This document shows positions 25,383-35,100 of a stretch of 64,000 nucleotides of DNA, in pieces (position 1 is the first letter of the stretch; each line of letters opens with the position of its first letter). Position numbers and translations under genes: made by a program. The notes below the pieces were generated by a model. It did not search any database, had not been told where the DNA came from, and saw only the letters and a program-made list of their open reading frames with translations. This DNA comes from Yinghuangia elevatio (lineage in GTDB: Bacteria; Actinomycetota; Actinomycetes; Streptomycetales; Streptomycetaceae), in NCBI RefSeq assembly GCF_040649515.1, contig NZ_JBEZFP010000036.1, forward strand, positions 5,834 through 69,833, read 5' to 3'.

Positions 25383-28300
25383 GTGAACCTCGCCGTCACC
25401 ACCTCCGACCCGCACGGCAAACGCGCCGACCACCTGCTGGACATCCCCGACGGCGCCACCGTGGCCGACCTCGGCGCGGTGCTCGGGTCGTCCGACCTGT
25501 TCCTCGGCGCCCGCCCGCTCAACCCGGACCAGCGCGTCGCCGCCAGCGGGATACGCGCCGGCGCCCTCATCGGACTCGGCGGCCCGGTGCCCACTGCTTC
25601 CGCGACCCGGGCGTGGCGACCACCCGCCGGGGACCCCGCCCTCGTCTCGGTCCGCCACGTTTCCGGTCCCGATGCCGGCCGAGTGTGGCTGCTCGGCCCG
25701 GGCCGCCACGAGGTGGGTACGGACCGGGCGTGCGCGCTGCGGCTGGCGGGCGGCGGCGCCCCCGCCCAAGGCACCTGGATCACCGTCGGGGCGAACGGCG
25801 ACGTCACCGTGCGCCTGGCCGACGATGCCGACCCCGAGACGTGCGGCCTGCGCAGCCTCACGCCGCCGCCCCCGGTCGACCCGGTGACGGGCACCCCGCT
25901 CACCCTGGAGGAACCCGCCGGCCTCACGGACGGCGGCCCCGGCGGCCACTCCGTCGAACCCCCGGAGCCCGGGCCCGACGGGCTGCCGGTCGAACCCCCG
26001 CTGCCGCCGGTCGGCCAACTGCCGCCGCCCGACGACGGCTCGCTGGACTGGCCGACGTACGCCGACCTGTCGCTCGGCGACCATCTGCTGCGCATCGGCT
26101 CGCCGACCGAGGCCCAGGCCGCGGTACGCCCGTCCGCCGACGGCCTCGGCATCGAGTACAACCGCCCGCCGCGCATCGCCCCGCACCTCGACACCGAGTC
26201 CATCCGGATGATGGGGCCGCCCACCGACAACACCAAGCGGCCCTTCCCGTTCCTGATGGTCATATTCCCGATGCTGATGGGCCTCGCCATGATGGCGCTG
26301 TTCCGCAGCCTGTTCTTCGTCGTGTTCCTGCTCTTCACACCGATCATGGCGCTCGGCAACTGGATCTCCGGCCGGCGCTCCGGCCGCAAGCAGTACGAGG
26401 AGTCCCTGCGCGTCTACCGCGTCCGGCGCAGCATGCTCGAACTGGAGATGCGCCGCGCCACCGTCGACGAACGCGGGCTGCGCAACACCACCTTCCCCGA
26501 CCCCGCGGCACTCCTGATCACCGCGACCGGGCCCGGACTCGGCCTGTGGCAACGCCGCCGCCGCGACCCCGACCACCTCACGATCCGGCTGGGCACCCTC
26601 ACCCGGGCGTCCCTCAAGCGCATCGACGACCAGGCCCGCGAGACCCACTACCGGCAGGTCAACTGGCGGCTCGCCGACGTGTCGTTCGGCGTCGAACTCG
26701 CCGACTTCGGCCTCGTCGGCATCGCCGGCCCCGGCGGCGTCCCGCGCCGCGTCGCGTGCTGGGCGGTCGCCCAGACCGCCGTCCTGCACAGCCCGCGCGA
26801 CGTGCGCATCGTGATCCTCACCGAGGACGAGCACGCCGAGGACTGGGCGTGGGTGCGCTGGCTCCCGCACCTGCGGCCCGGCCGCCACGAGGCGGCACTC
26901 GTCGCCATCGGCACCGACCCGGAGAGCACCGCGCACCGCGTCAACGAACTCATCGCCGACATCCAGGCGCGCACCGACTCGTCGGCGTCCGCACTCGGCA
27001 AAACCTTGCAGCGCGAACCCGACGTCCTGGTGATCCTGGACGGCGCCCGCCGCCTGCGCGACGTGCCCGGCGTCGTCGACGTGCTCACCAACGGGCCCGG
27101 CGTACGCGTGTTCAGCCTCTGCCTCGACGAGCGCGAGCACCTGCTGCCCGAGGAGTGCCACGTCGTGGTCACCGCGTCGGGCAACCGCCTCGCCGTCAAG
27201 GTCTCGCACGCGCCGGAGGTGCACGACGTACGCGCCGACCTCGTCGACCAGGCCTGGTGCGACGAGATCGCCCGCGCCGTCGCGCCGCTGCGCGACGTGA
27301 CCGTGGAGTCCGACGCCGGGCTGCCGGCCGAGGTGGCCCTGCTGCCCGCCATCGGCCAGGAACCACCGGACCCCGACGCGCTGGTGCAGCTGTGGCAGCG
27401 CCGCCCCGCCTCCACCGCCTTCGTGCTCGGCAGCGGCTACGAGGGCACGCTGCGCCTGGACCTGGTGCGCGACGGCCCGCACGGACTCATCGGCGGTACC
27501 ACCGGCTCCGGCAAGTCCGAACTGCTCCAGACGATGATCGCCTCCCTCGCCGCGGTCAACCGGCCCGACGAGCTCACCTTCGTCCTGGTCGACTACAAGG
27601 GCGGCAGCGCCTTCCGCGAGTGCGCCGAACTGCCGCACACCCTCGGCATGATCACCGACCTCGACGGCCACCTCGTCAAACGGGCGCTCGCCTCACTCGA
27701 CGCGGAACTGCGGCGCCGCGAGACCGTGTTGAACGAGGTCGAGGCCAAGGACCACACCGAGTACCGCGCCAAGCGCGTACGCGACTCCGCCCTGCCACCG
27801 CTGCCGCGACTCATCCTGGTGATCGACGAGTTCGCCACCCTCGTTCGCGAACAACCCGAATTCGTCCCGGGGTTGATCAGCCTCGCACAACGTGGCCGGT
27901 CGCTCGGCCTGCACCTGCTGCTGGCCACCCAGCGGCCCGGCGGCTCGGTCAGCAACGAGATCAAGGCCAACACCAACCTGCGCATCGCGCTCCGGGTGAC
28001 CGACCGCTCGGAGAGCCAGGACATCATCAACAGCGTCGAGGCGGCCGGCATCTCGCCCAACAACCCCGGCCGGGCCCTGGTGCGCCGCGGCGAGGCCCCG
28101 CCCACACCGTTCCAGACCGCGTACGTCGGCAGCGAACGCCCCGGCCTGATCCCGGCCGCCCCGCCCGGCGCCGAGACCGTCGCCCAGCCGGTGCGCGGCA
28201 TCGAGATCGAGTGGCAGCGCCTCGGCAGGCCCCTCGACTTCGCCGAACACGACCTCGACAACCTCGACGCGGACGCGGCCGCCGCGGCGTTCACCACCGA

Positions 28301-30026
28301 GCAGCCCCCGACCGACCTGCGGGCGCTGGTCGACGCGATCCGCGAGGCTGCTGACCGGCTGCCGGACTACCGCGAACAGCCCAGCCCGTGGCTGCCGCCG
28401 CTGGACGGGCGCATGCGCCTCGACGACCTGCCGCCGATCCCGGACCCCGAGCCGGGCGCGTTGCCGATGGTGCCGTACGCGCTGCTCGACGTCCCGCAGT
28501 TGCAGAGCCGACGGCTGGCCACCATCGACTTCGCGACGTTCGGCCACCTCTACGTCATCGGCGCGCCGCGCTCCGGCCGCACCCAGACGCTGCGCACCGT
28601 CGCCGGTGCCGCGGCCCTCACGATCCCGTGCTCGGACCTGCACATCTACGCGATCGACGCGGCGGGCGGTGGCTTGGCGGTGCTGGAGACGCTGCCGCAC
28701 TGCGGCGCCGTGGTCTCACGGCACGACGCCGAGCGCATGGAACGCCTCATCAACCGCCTGGTCCGCGAACTCACCGCCCGGCAGCGGCTGATCGCGCATC
28801 ACGACTGCGCCGACATCACCGAACTGCGGGCCAAGGTGTCCAAGGACCGGCGCCCGGCACACCTGCTGTTCATGATGGACGGCTGGGACGCGCTCAGCAC
28901 CATGCTCGACGACTACGACGGCGGCCGGCTGTACGCGGACATCGTCCGTCTGCTGCGCGAGGGTCAGGGGGCCGGCATCCACGTGATCGCCACCTCGGAG
29001 CGACTGCTCCTGGGCGGGCGCCTGTCGGCGCACAACGACCGCAAGTTGCTGCTGCGGCAGTCGGATCCGAGCGACTTCACCCTCATCGGCATCCCGCGCA
29101 ACAGCGTCCCGACGAACGTTCCGCCCGGCCGCGGTTGGCTCGCGCCCGGTGCCATCGAGGCGCAGATCGCGTTGCTGCCGTCGGTCACGGACGCGGCGGC
29201 GAACCCGGACACCGCCGGGGACCGCTCCGGCGCCGACCAGAGCGACCAGGCCGAGGCGATGCGCGACCTGGCCCGCCGGGCCACCATCCGGGACACCAAC
29301 GTCCCGGTGGCGCGAAGGCCGTTCCGCGTCAACGAGATGCCGGCGCTCCTCGGCTTCCAGGAGGCGCACGACCGCGTACCGCCGCAGCAGCGCAGGCCGC
29401 TGTGGGCGCTGTTGGGCGTCGGCGGCGACGCGGTCGAGCCGATCGGCTGCGACTTCGCCGCGGGCGGCGGTTCGTTCATGGTCGCCGGCCCGCCCCGCAG
29501 CGGGCGGACCACCACGCTCGCCGCGATGTCGGTCTCGCTGCTGATGGGCGGCACCCAGTTGATCGTCGTCACACCGCGCGACTCGCAACTGCGCAAGCTC
29601 GCGGCACACAACCTCGCCACGGTGCTCGCCGACCCCGATCCGTCCCCGGACCTGCTGATCGCGGCCATGGCGGAGGCGGACGGCAAGCCGCTCGTTATCG
29701 TGGTCGACGACGCCGACATGATGCTCAACTGCGCGGCGGACAGCGTGTTGCGGCAGGTCGCGACGTCCGGCCGCGACCACGGCCGAGGACTGCTGCTGGC
29801 CGGGCTCGCGGAGTCGATGAGCGCTCTCGGCTGGGTGGGCATGGCCCGTCGGTCGCGGCAGGGTGTCCTGCTGGGGCCGAAGACCATCGCCGAAGGGGAC
29901 CTCATCGGGGCGCGCCTGTCGGGCGACCAGATGCGTACGCAATTGGCGCCGGGCCGGGCGTGGACCGCGGGCGACGCCGGGGCGGCGATCGCGGTGCAGA
30001 TCCCGCTCACGGTCCTGGACGGCTGA
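25383..30026 (+). CDS. eccC: EccC-type FtsK/SpoIIIE ATPase of type VII secretion
   Basis: A 1547-residue motor ATPase. Order: an N-terminal ubiquitin-like/FHA-like segment (residues about 1-200; LLGPGRHEVGTD resembles an FHA strand), a Pro-rich linker, paired membrane helices (about 285-326; PFLMVIFPMLMGLAMMALF), then three ATPase modules. Module 1 has a full Walker A GGTTGSGKSE near 703 and Walker B LILVIDEF near 808. Modules 2 (GAPRSGRTQT, about 1059) and 3 (GPPRSGRTTT, about 1368) lack the lysine of GKS/T and have Arg instead, as is common for regulatory ATPase domains. It would thread Esx-type substrates through the membrane. The GTG at 25383 is the best start. Its length is above the usual 1300 because of the N-terminal extension. 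Confidence 0.9.
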   Translation: MNLAVTTSDPHGKRADHLLDIPDGATVADLGAVLGSSDLFLGARPLNPDQRVAASGIRAGALIGLGGPVPTASATRAWRPPAGDPALVSVRHVSGPDAGRVWLLGPGRHEVGTDRACALRLAGGGAPAQGTWITVGANGDVTVRLADDADPETCGLRSLTPPPPVDPVTGTPLTLEEPAGLTDGGPGGHSVEPPEPGPDGLPVEPPLPPVGQLPPPDDGSLDWPTYADLSLGDHLLRIGSPTEAQAAVRPSADGLGIEYNRPPRIAPHLDTESIRMMGPPTDNTKRPFPFLMVIFPMLMGLAMMALFRSLFFVVFLLFTPIMALGNWISGRRSGRKQYEESLRVYRVRRSMLELEMRRATVDERGLRNTTFPDPAALLITATGPGLGLWQRRRRDPDHLTIRLGTLTRASLKRIDDQARETHYRQVNWRLADVSFGVELADFGLVGIAGPGGVPRRVACWAVAQTAVLHSPRDVRIVILTEDEHAEDWAWVRWLPHLRPGRHEAALVAIGTDPESTAHRVNELIADIQARTDSSASALGKTLQREPDVLVILDGARRLRDVPGVVDVLTNGPGVRVFSLCLDEREHLLPEECHVVVTASGNRLAVKVSHAPEVHDVRADLVDQAWCDEIARAVAPLRDVTVESDAGLPAEVALLPAIGQEPPDPDALVQLWQRRPASTAFVLGSGYEGTLRLDLVRDGPHGLIGGTTGSGKSELLQTMIASLAAVNRPDELTFVLVDYKGGSAFRECAELPHTLGMITDLDGHLVKRALASLDAELRRRETVLNEVEAKDHTEYRAKRVRDSALPPLPRLILVIDEFATLVREQPEFVPGLISLAQRGRSLGLHLLLATQRPGGSVSNEIKANTNLRIALRVTDRSESQDIINSVEAAGISPNNPGRALVRRGEAPPTPFQTAYVGSERPGLIPAAPPGAETVAQPVRGIEIEWQRLGRPLDFAEHDLDNLDADAAAAAFTTEQPPTDLRALVDAIREAADRLPDYREQPSPWLPPLDGRMRLDDLPPIPDPEPGALPMVPYALLDVPQLQSRRLATIDFATFGHLYVIGAPRSGRTQTLRTVAGAAALTIPCSDLHIYAIDAAGGGLAVLETLPHCGAVVSRHDAERMERLINRLVRELTARQRLIAHHDCADITELRAKVSKDRRPAHLLFMMDGWDALSTMLDDYDGGRLYADIVRLLREGQGAGIHVIATSERLLLGGRLSAHNDRKLLLRQSDPSDFTLIGIPRNSVPTNVPPGRGWLAPGAIEAQIALLPSVTDAAANPDTAGDRSGADQSDQAEAMRDLARRATIRDTNVPVARRPFRVNEMPALLGFQEAHDRVPPQQRRPLWALLGVGGDAVEPIGCDFAAGGGSFMVAGPPRSGRTTTLAAMSVSLLMGGTQLIVVTPRDSQLRKLAAHNLATVLADPDPSPDLLIAAMAEADGKPLVIVVDDADMMLNCAADSVLRQVATSGRDHGRGLLLAGLAESMSALGWVGMARRSRQGVLLGPKTIAEGDLIGARLSGDQMRTQLAPGRAWTAGDAGAAIAVQIPLTVLDG

Positions 30027-30134
30027 GCGCCGGTAGGCCGACCGAAACGCCGGAAGTCGCACCGGACGACACGCCGGAACGCGGCCGGAATGGACCCCGG
30101 AGATCACGCCGGAAGGTCCGCCGACCCACACGCC

Positions 30135-30201
30135 GGAGCGGGTGCCGCGCCCGAATCCGAAGGACCTCGCGGGACTTCGGGTTCGGCGCGGCACCCGCTC
30201 C
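30135..30201. terminator. Long bidirectional hairpin between eccC and the esx operon
   Basis: A stem of about 27 bp with one bulge and one mismatch: GGAGCGGGTGCCGCGCC at 30135 onwards pairs with GGCGCGGCACCCGCTCC ending at 30201, closing a short loop after CCGAAG/CTTCGG. It sits between the convergent 3' ends of eccC (plus) and the esx genes (minus) and is the strongest hairpin in the window. Function as a two-way terminator is inferred from location. Confidence 0.8.
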
Positions 30202-30255
30202 GCGGTTCGCCCGCCGTGACCGGGCCGCGTGCCGACGCCACCGGCCGTCGGACTA

Positions 30256-30594
30256 CTAGGAATTGCTGTCCTGGAACTCCGCCTTCATCTTCTCGATGGC
30301 GCTGCGGATCTCGTTCATGAGCTTGGTGTCCGATTCGCCGAGCGAGGTGGCGATCTGGTTGAAGTTCTCGGCGTACGAGGCGATGTTCGCGGCCGAGGTC
30401 TTCATCTGGCTGCTGAACGTGTCGTACGCCTCCTTGAGCGCGGGGCTGGCCTTCTCGAAGACCAGACCGTCCTGGAGCAGGCCGCTGACCGTGGTCTCCA
30501 GCTCACCGAGTTCGTTGGAGATGTCGCTCAGCTTGGTGCCCATGGTCTTGGCGGTGTTGGCGATTTCGTCGAAGTCGATGTTGACGTCGGCCAT
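30256..30594 (-). CDS. Esx/WXG100-like small secreted protein 1
   Basis: A 112-residue, almost wholly helical protein with two predicted helices joined by a turn near residue 50. The turn carries FEKASPAL where WXG100 proteins have W-x-G. Helix 1 covers about 8-43 and helix 2 about 52-105, with heptad-like spacing suited to an antiparallel hairpin. The end has charged YxxxD/E-like residues but no clean YxxxD/E signal. There is no signal peptide, as expected for type VII substrates. The ATG at 30594 follows GGAGGAGG. It lies 78 bp after a paralogue and opposite eccC, consistent with a heterodimer partner and EccC substrate. Confidence 0.75.
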   Translation of the reverse strand: MADVNIDFDEIANTAKTMGTKLSDISNELGELETTVSGLLQDGLVFEKASPALKEAYDTFSSQMKTSAANIASYAENFNQIATSLGESDTKLMNEIRSAIEKMKAEFQDSNS

Positions 30595-30672
30595 GAGGCC
30601 CTCCTCCGGAGAAGTGACGGTCGGGATCGCGGGAGTTCGAGGTGCCGGCCGGTCCGGTGACCGGCCGGGCCG

Positions 30673-30981
30673 TCACTGCGCGGAGTTGACCTTGTCGGCG
30701 ATTTCCTTGTCCATGTCCTGCACGGACTGCATGATCTGGCGGAACTGCGTCGCGTAGCCCTTGATGCTGTCGGTGGCGGCGGTGAGAGCGGTGTTGAACT
30801 TCTCGTACTGCGTCATGAGCGCCGGACTGGCCTTCGTCAGCACGAGGTTCGTGGTGAGCAGCGTGTCGACCTCGGCCTTCGCCTCGTTCATCCGCGGCAC
30901 GAGGGTGTGGTCCACACTGTTGTCCAGAACGTTGGACACCCGGGTGATCTCGGCGTAGGTGAGCTTGATGTTCGCGGGCAT
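30673..30981 (-). CDS. Esx/WXG100-like small secreted protein 2
   Basis: A 102-residue helical hairpin protein. It shares the turn motif LTKASPAL with its neighbour (FEKASPAL), again replacing W-x-G; sequence elsewhere differs, which fits two members of a heterodimer rather than recent copies. There is no signal peptide or membrane segment. The ATG at 30981 follows AAGGGA. It is co-directional with and 32 bp downstream of the 325-residue gene. Confidence 0.75.
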   Translation of the reverse strand: MPANIKLTYAEITRVSNVLDNSVDHTLVPRMNEAKAEVDTLLTTNLVLTKASPALMTQYEKFNTALTAATDSIKGYATQFRQIMQSVQDMDKEIADKVNSAQ

Positions 30982-31013
30982 GCGCGGGTCCCTTCGTCGT
31001 TCGGATTCGTGGT

Positions 31014-31991
31014 TCAGACGCCGACCGAGGCGGTCCAATCGGGATCGTCGTCCTCTGCGTACGCGGGATCCGGGATCCATTTGTCCTTCGGACCGTTGCG
31101 TATGTAGTGCTCGGTCTTGTCGCCGCCGGTGACGGTCATCTTCCCGGTGCCGTCCTGGTTGATCACGACCTCGGACGTGCTCGACGTACCGTCCCCGAAT
31201 GTGGTGGTGATCGTGTAGTCGCGGACGTCGTACCGGTCCTTGCTTCCCCCGCCGGGCGGGTCGACCCATTCCGGCGCACCCTTGTACGTCGTGGTGGTCT
31301 CGAACTTCTGCCCCTGGGGATTGGTGATCGACTGCGTCTCCTTGATGATGTTGTTGTCCTTGTCGAGCTCCACCTTGACGTCGATCGTGCCGTTCTTGTC
31401 CTGGTAGTGCCACGAAGTCGGCGGCTTGTCGGGCGGTTTCGGCGGCGCGTCGCCGGGTTTCGGCGGTGCGCTGTCCTCACCCTTCGCCGTCCACGCGGCA
31501 CACCAGGAGGGGGCGTTGTCCGCATGACAGGTGCCGCGAATCGTCGCGTCGGGGTGGTCGCGGAAGTAGTCGGTGGCACCGATCTCGGCCAAATAGGCGT
31601 CCCAGGCGGCCTTGTCCGCGGCCCAGGCGTCGTACGCGGCCTTCTGGTTCTTCCATTGGTCCAGTTTGAGACTGGAGGTCAGCAGCCCAGCGGCGCCGGA
31701 GATCTGCGAGTCGGCGTCGAAGAACACGTCGGACACCGCCTTGAAGGTGTCCGCGAGTTCGGTGAGTCCGTCCTTGGCCTGCGAGGTGCGGGTCTTGGAG
31801 TGGTGGAAGAAGCTGTTGAACGAGTACGACAGCCCGGCGGTGCCCAGGCAGGCCCGCCGTTCGCTCGCCACGGCGTCGCCCAGTTCCCTGAAGGCGTTCG
31901 TCGTGCCGGAGTCGTCGGCCTGCTGGGCGAGCGCCCGCAACTTGCTCTGGATGTCGTACAGGTTGCTGTAGTCGATCGAGAAGTCGGCCAC
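31014..31991 (-). CDS. Esx-operon protein with helical N-terminus and beta-rich C-terminus
   Basis: About 325 residues, family not recognised. Residues about 1-105 are helical and Esx-like in composition (YSNLYDIQSKLRALAQQADD, then LTELADTFKAVSDVFFDADSQISGAAG). A middle part has two cysteines and a Trp cluster, followed by a Pro-Lys linker (about 180-195) and a C-terminal region of alternating strands (TIDVKVELDKDNNI, KFETTTTYKG, YTITTTFGDGT). No signal peptide is seen. The GTG at 31991 is preceded by AGGAGG with 5-bp spacing; an upstream GTG at 32012 lacks one. As first gene of the esx operon and divergent to the giant gene it may be an effector, adaptor or chaperone of the same system. Confidence 0.6.
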   Translation of the reverse strand: MADFSIDYSNLYDIQSKLRALAQQADDSGTTNAFRELGDAVASERRACLGTAGLSYSFNSFFHHSKTRTSQAKDGLTELADTFKAVSDVFFDADSQISGAAGLLTSSLKLDQWKNQKAAYDAWAADKAAWDAYLAEIGATDYFRDHPDATIRGTCHADNAPSWCAAWTAKGEDSAPPKPGDAPPKPPDKPPTSWHYQDKNGTIDVKVELDKDNNIIKETQSITNPQGQKFETTTTYKGAPEWVDPPGGGSKDRYDVRDYTITTTFGDGTSSTSEVVINQDGTGKMTVTGGDKTEHYIRNGPKDKWIPDPAYAEDDDPDWTASVGV

Positions 31992-32040
31992 ACGGTCCTC
32001 CTGATGACTCACCGCGCTCGACGCGAACGGCCTCCGGTTT

Positions 32041-32119
32041 TGTACGTGGCGGAACGGTCAAAGGTTCAACTGACGCTTCCGGACGATAGATTGAACCTTC
32101 TGATCGAACGGTGCGTACA
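32041..32119. promoter_or_regulatory. Nested inverted repeats in the esx/giant-gene divergent promoter
   Basis: AAGGTTCAA (32061-32069) and TTGAACCTT (32091-32099) form perfect 9-bp arms separated by 21 bp, so their centres lie about three helical turns apart. An outer pair TGTACG (32041-32046) and CGTACA (32114-32119) is nested around them. They lie in the 170 bp between the esx operon (minus) and the giant gene (plus), and could let one regulator control both directions. No dedicated regulator gene lies inside the island; the adjacent ECF factors are candidates. Confidence 0.55.
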
Positions 32120-32161
32120 GAAGGTCACGGTAGCCCCGACTGCGACCAAGGGGGACGTTCG

Positions 32162-35100
32162 ATGGCTCGACCGGCGGACTGGAGCGCCCTCGGCCTCTCG
32201 AGCGATCCGACCCCCGGCGACCCCGACCGCATCGACCGGGTGATCGCCGCCGAGCTGGTGTACATCAACCTCGCAACGACCATCGACAGCGGCCTGACCG
32301 AGGTCAAGAACACCTCCAGCGCCATCTTCGTCGGCAAGACCGCGGACGCCCTGCGCGGCGTCATCGACGGCCGGCTGCGCGACTACATCTCGACCTACAA
32401 GAAAGCGCACGAGGACGTACGCGGCGCCCTGGTCACCTACGTCGCGGCCATGCGCGAGCAGCAGGCACGCGCGGACGCCGCGCTCACCGCGGCGCAGGCG
32501 CTGGCCGAGGACGACGACACGGGCCGCGAGGCGCAGAAGACCATCGCCGAGAACGCGAAGGAGGCCTTGGAGAACGCCTCCACCGCGGCGGAGGGGGTGA
32601 TCGACACCGCCGCCGAGTCGATCGCCTCCCCGGTCGACGAGTGCGAGGAGTTCTGGAAGGCGCTCACCTGGATCGCCATCATCCTCATCGTGCCCGCGAT
32701 CATCTTCGGCGGCCCGATCGCCCTCCTGGCGATCGGGCTGAACGTCGCCCTGCTGATCAAGACGGCGATCGACTTCGCGCACGGCAACGCCGGCGTCACG
32801 GAACTGGTCCTGGCGGTGCTGGGCGTGATCGCCCCCACCACCAAGGGACTTCACCTCGGAAACCTGTGGAACGTCATCAAGACCCTCACCGGCCGGGGCA
32901 TCATCGGTACGAAGAACCTGTTCCTGGGCGGCGCCAACTCGCTCGGCCTGTTCGTCCGCACCGGACTCGGGATCGACAACGTGGTCGGTGCCGCCGGTTC
33001 CTGGATCAAGGGCGGGATCCAGGGGCTCAAACTGGGGCCGGTCTTCACCACGATTCCCGAACTCGCCCGCTTCGGCGGCACCTTCAACGGGATCCGCTTC
33101 TTCCCGCTCGGCGCCGAGCTGACCGTGATCAACCTGGCCGGTGCCAAGATGTTCTTCGGGCTGCGCAGCATCGCCACCGCCATCAACGCCGTCAAGGGCC
33201 TGGGCGGCATGGTCGTCAACGGGCTGAGCGGCGCCAAGAGCCTGCGGCTGTTCCTGCCGGTGGCGGCCGACGAGATGGGGAAGGGCCTCGGGCTCGCCTT
33301 CCGGATCGGCTTCATCGACCGCGGCATCTTCGGGATGTACCGCTACGGCGCGTTCGCCAACGGCCAGTTCCTCGGCGCCGGTTCGAAGATCTCCGGCGGC
33401 GTCGGAGCCGGCCTGGGCGCCTTCGGCCCGGGCAACGAACTCGCGAACCTGGGCAAGATCAACGTCGAGGGCATGGGCGCGGTCCACCTGGGCTCGTTCA
33501 ACAGCTCGTTCGGGATCCCACCGATGAACAACCAGTTCACCAACGCCTTCAGCGACTTCAGCACGGTGAACATCCCCAACCTCGGCGCCTTCAACGGCGG
33601 GTTCAACCTCGGCAACTTCCCACCGCTGGGCACCCACCTCGGCAACGCGGGCAACCTCGGCGCCGTGGTGCCGTTCAGCTCCTTCGGGGCGAAGTTCGCC
33701 GACATGCCGATGCTGAGCCTGAACAACCTCGGCCTGACCAACATCGCGGGCAGTCTCGGCTCGACGCCCTCGGTCAACGGACTCGGCGCCGGGGGACTGG
33801 GCGCCCTCCCCGCCACCCTCGGCCACATCAGCATCCCCAACCTGAACACCGTGACGCACGGCGTGAACAAGGTCGACCTCAGCATGCCGGCGTCCCCGCA
33901 CCTGATCACGGACATGCCGTCGACCGGTGCCATCAGCCCCGCCAACATCGAGGCGCTGCACGGGGTCAACCTGCCGCAGCTCGGCAACATCGGGACGCCG
34001 CAGCTGTCCACGACGGCGATGCCGCACATGAACCTGCCCGACGTCCAGGCCACCCCCGTCGCCAACCTGAACGGATCGCTCACCCCGTCACTCGGCCACA
34101 ACGCGGGCGGCGTCCAGACACCCGCGCTCGGCAGCATCCAACTGCCCGCCGTCGACGCCAGGCTGGTCGACGTACCGTCGCTGACCACCAACAACCTCGG
34201 CGGCCCGGCCAATTTGGGACTGGGCGACAACGCGACGGTCAACGTCAACGGCATCACCGCAATGCCGGTCAACTCGCACGTCGCCATGCCGGACGTCGGC
34301 GCGCTCCCCGGCGTCGGCCACACCGTCACCCCGAACCTGGGCGCCGTCGGCACCCCGGGGCAGGTCCCCACCCCGGGCATCACCGCGCTGGGCAACGTCG
34401 TGCACGTCAACGCCGCGAGCCACAGCGTCGTACCGCACTCCCCGAGCGCGAACATCGAGACCCCGAACGCGGGCGGCATCCACGGCGCCGGCGGCCTGGA
34501 CACCGCCGACCTCAGCGCGCACACCCCGGCCGCGCACGGGAACGGCGACACGACGGTCGTCGGACTCGGCGGCCGTACCGGCGACGTCGACATCACCGCC
34601 AACACGCACATCGACGTGCAGGGCAGCCAGGTGATGTTCGGCAACGTGTCCACCAGCGCGGCGGACCCCGGCGCCCGCAACCTCCAGGTGTTCGCGCTGA
34701 CCCACATCGAGTACGACCTCGCGCACACCTTCGACAGCATCCCCGGCCTCGCGGGCGTCGAAGTCCGGGTCTTTCCGAGCATGCACAACGGCCAGACCCT
34801 GGACGTCGACATCCAGCCGGTGAGCGTCCGCACCGACGTCACCGCGACCCCCATGACCGTCGGGGACCGGCACATCCTGCGCATCGAACAGGCCCTGGGC
34901 AACGGTTCCGTGCACCGCTGGGACTTCGAACTCAACGCGCAGAACAACCACCAGCTGCTCAAGGACGAGATCGTCGACGGCCAGGGGACCGGCCCGGTCT
35001 CCGGGCCGGACAACGAGTCGGCCCTCACCCACATCCCGGGCCTGGACCGGGACCCGCTGCTCAGCCACTACGACGAGCTGTACGAACTCACCACCCCCGC

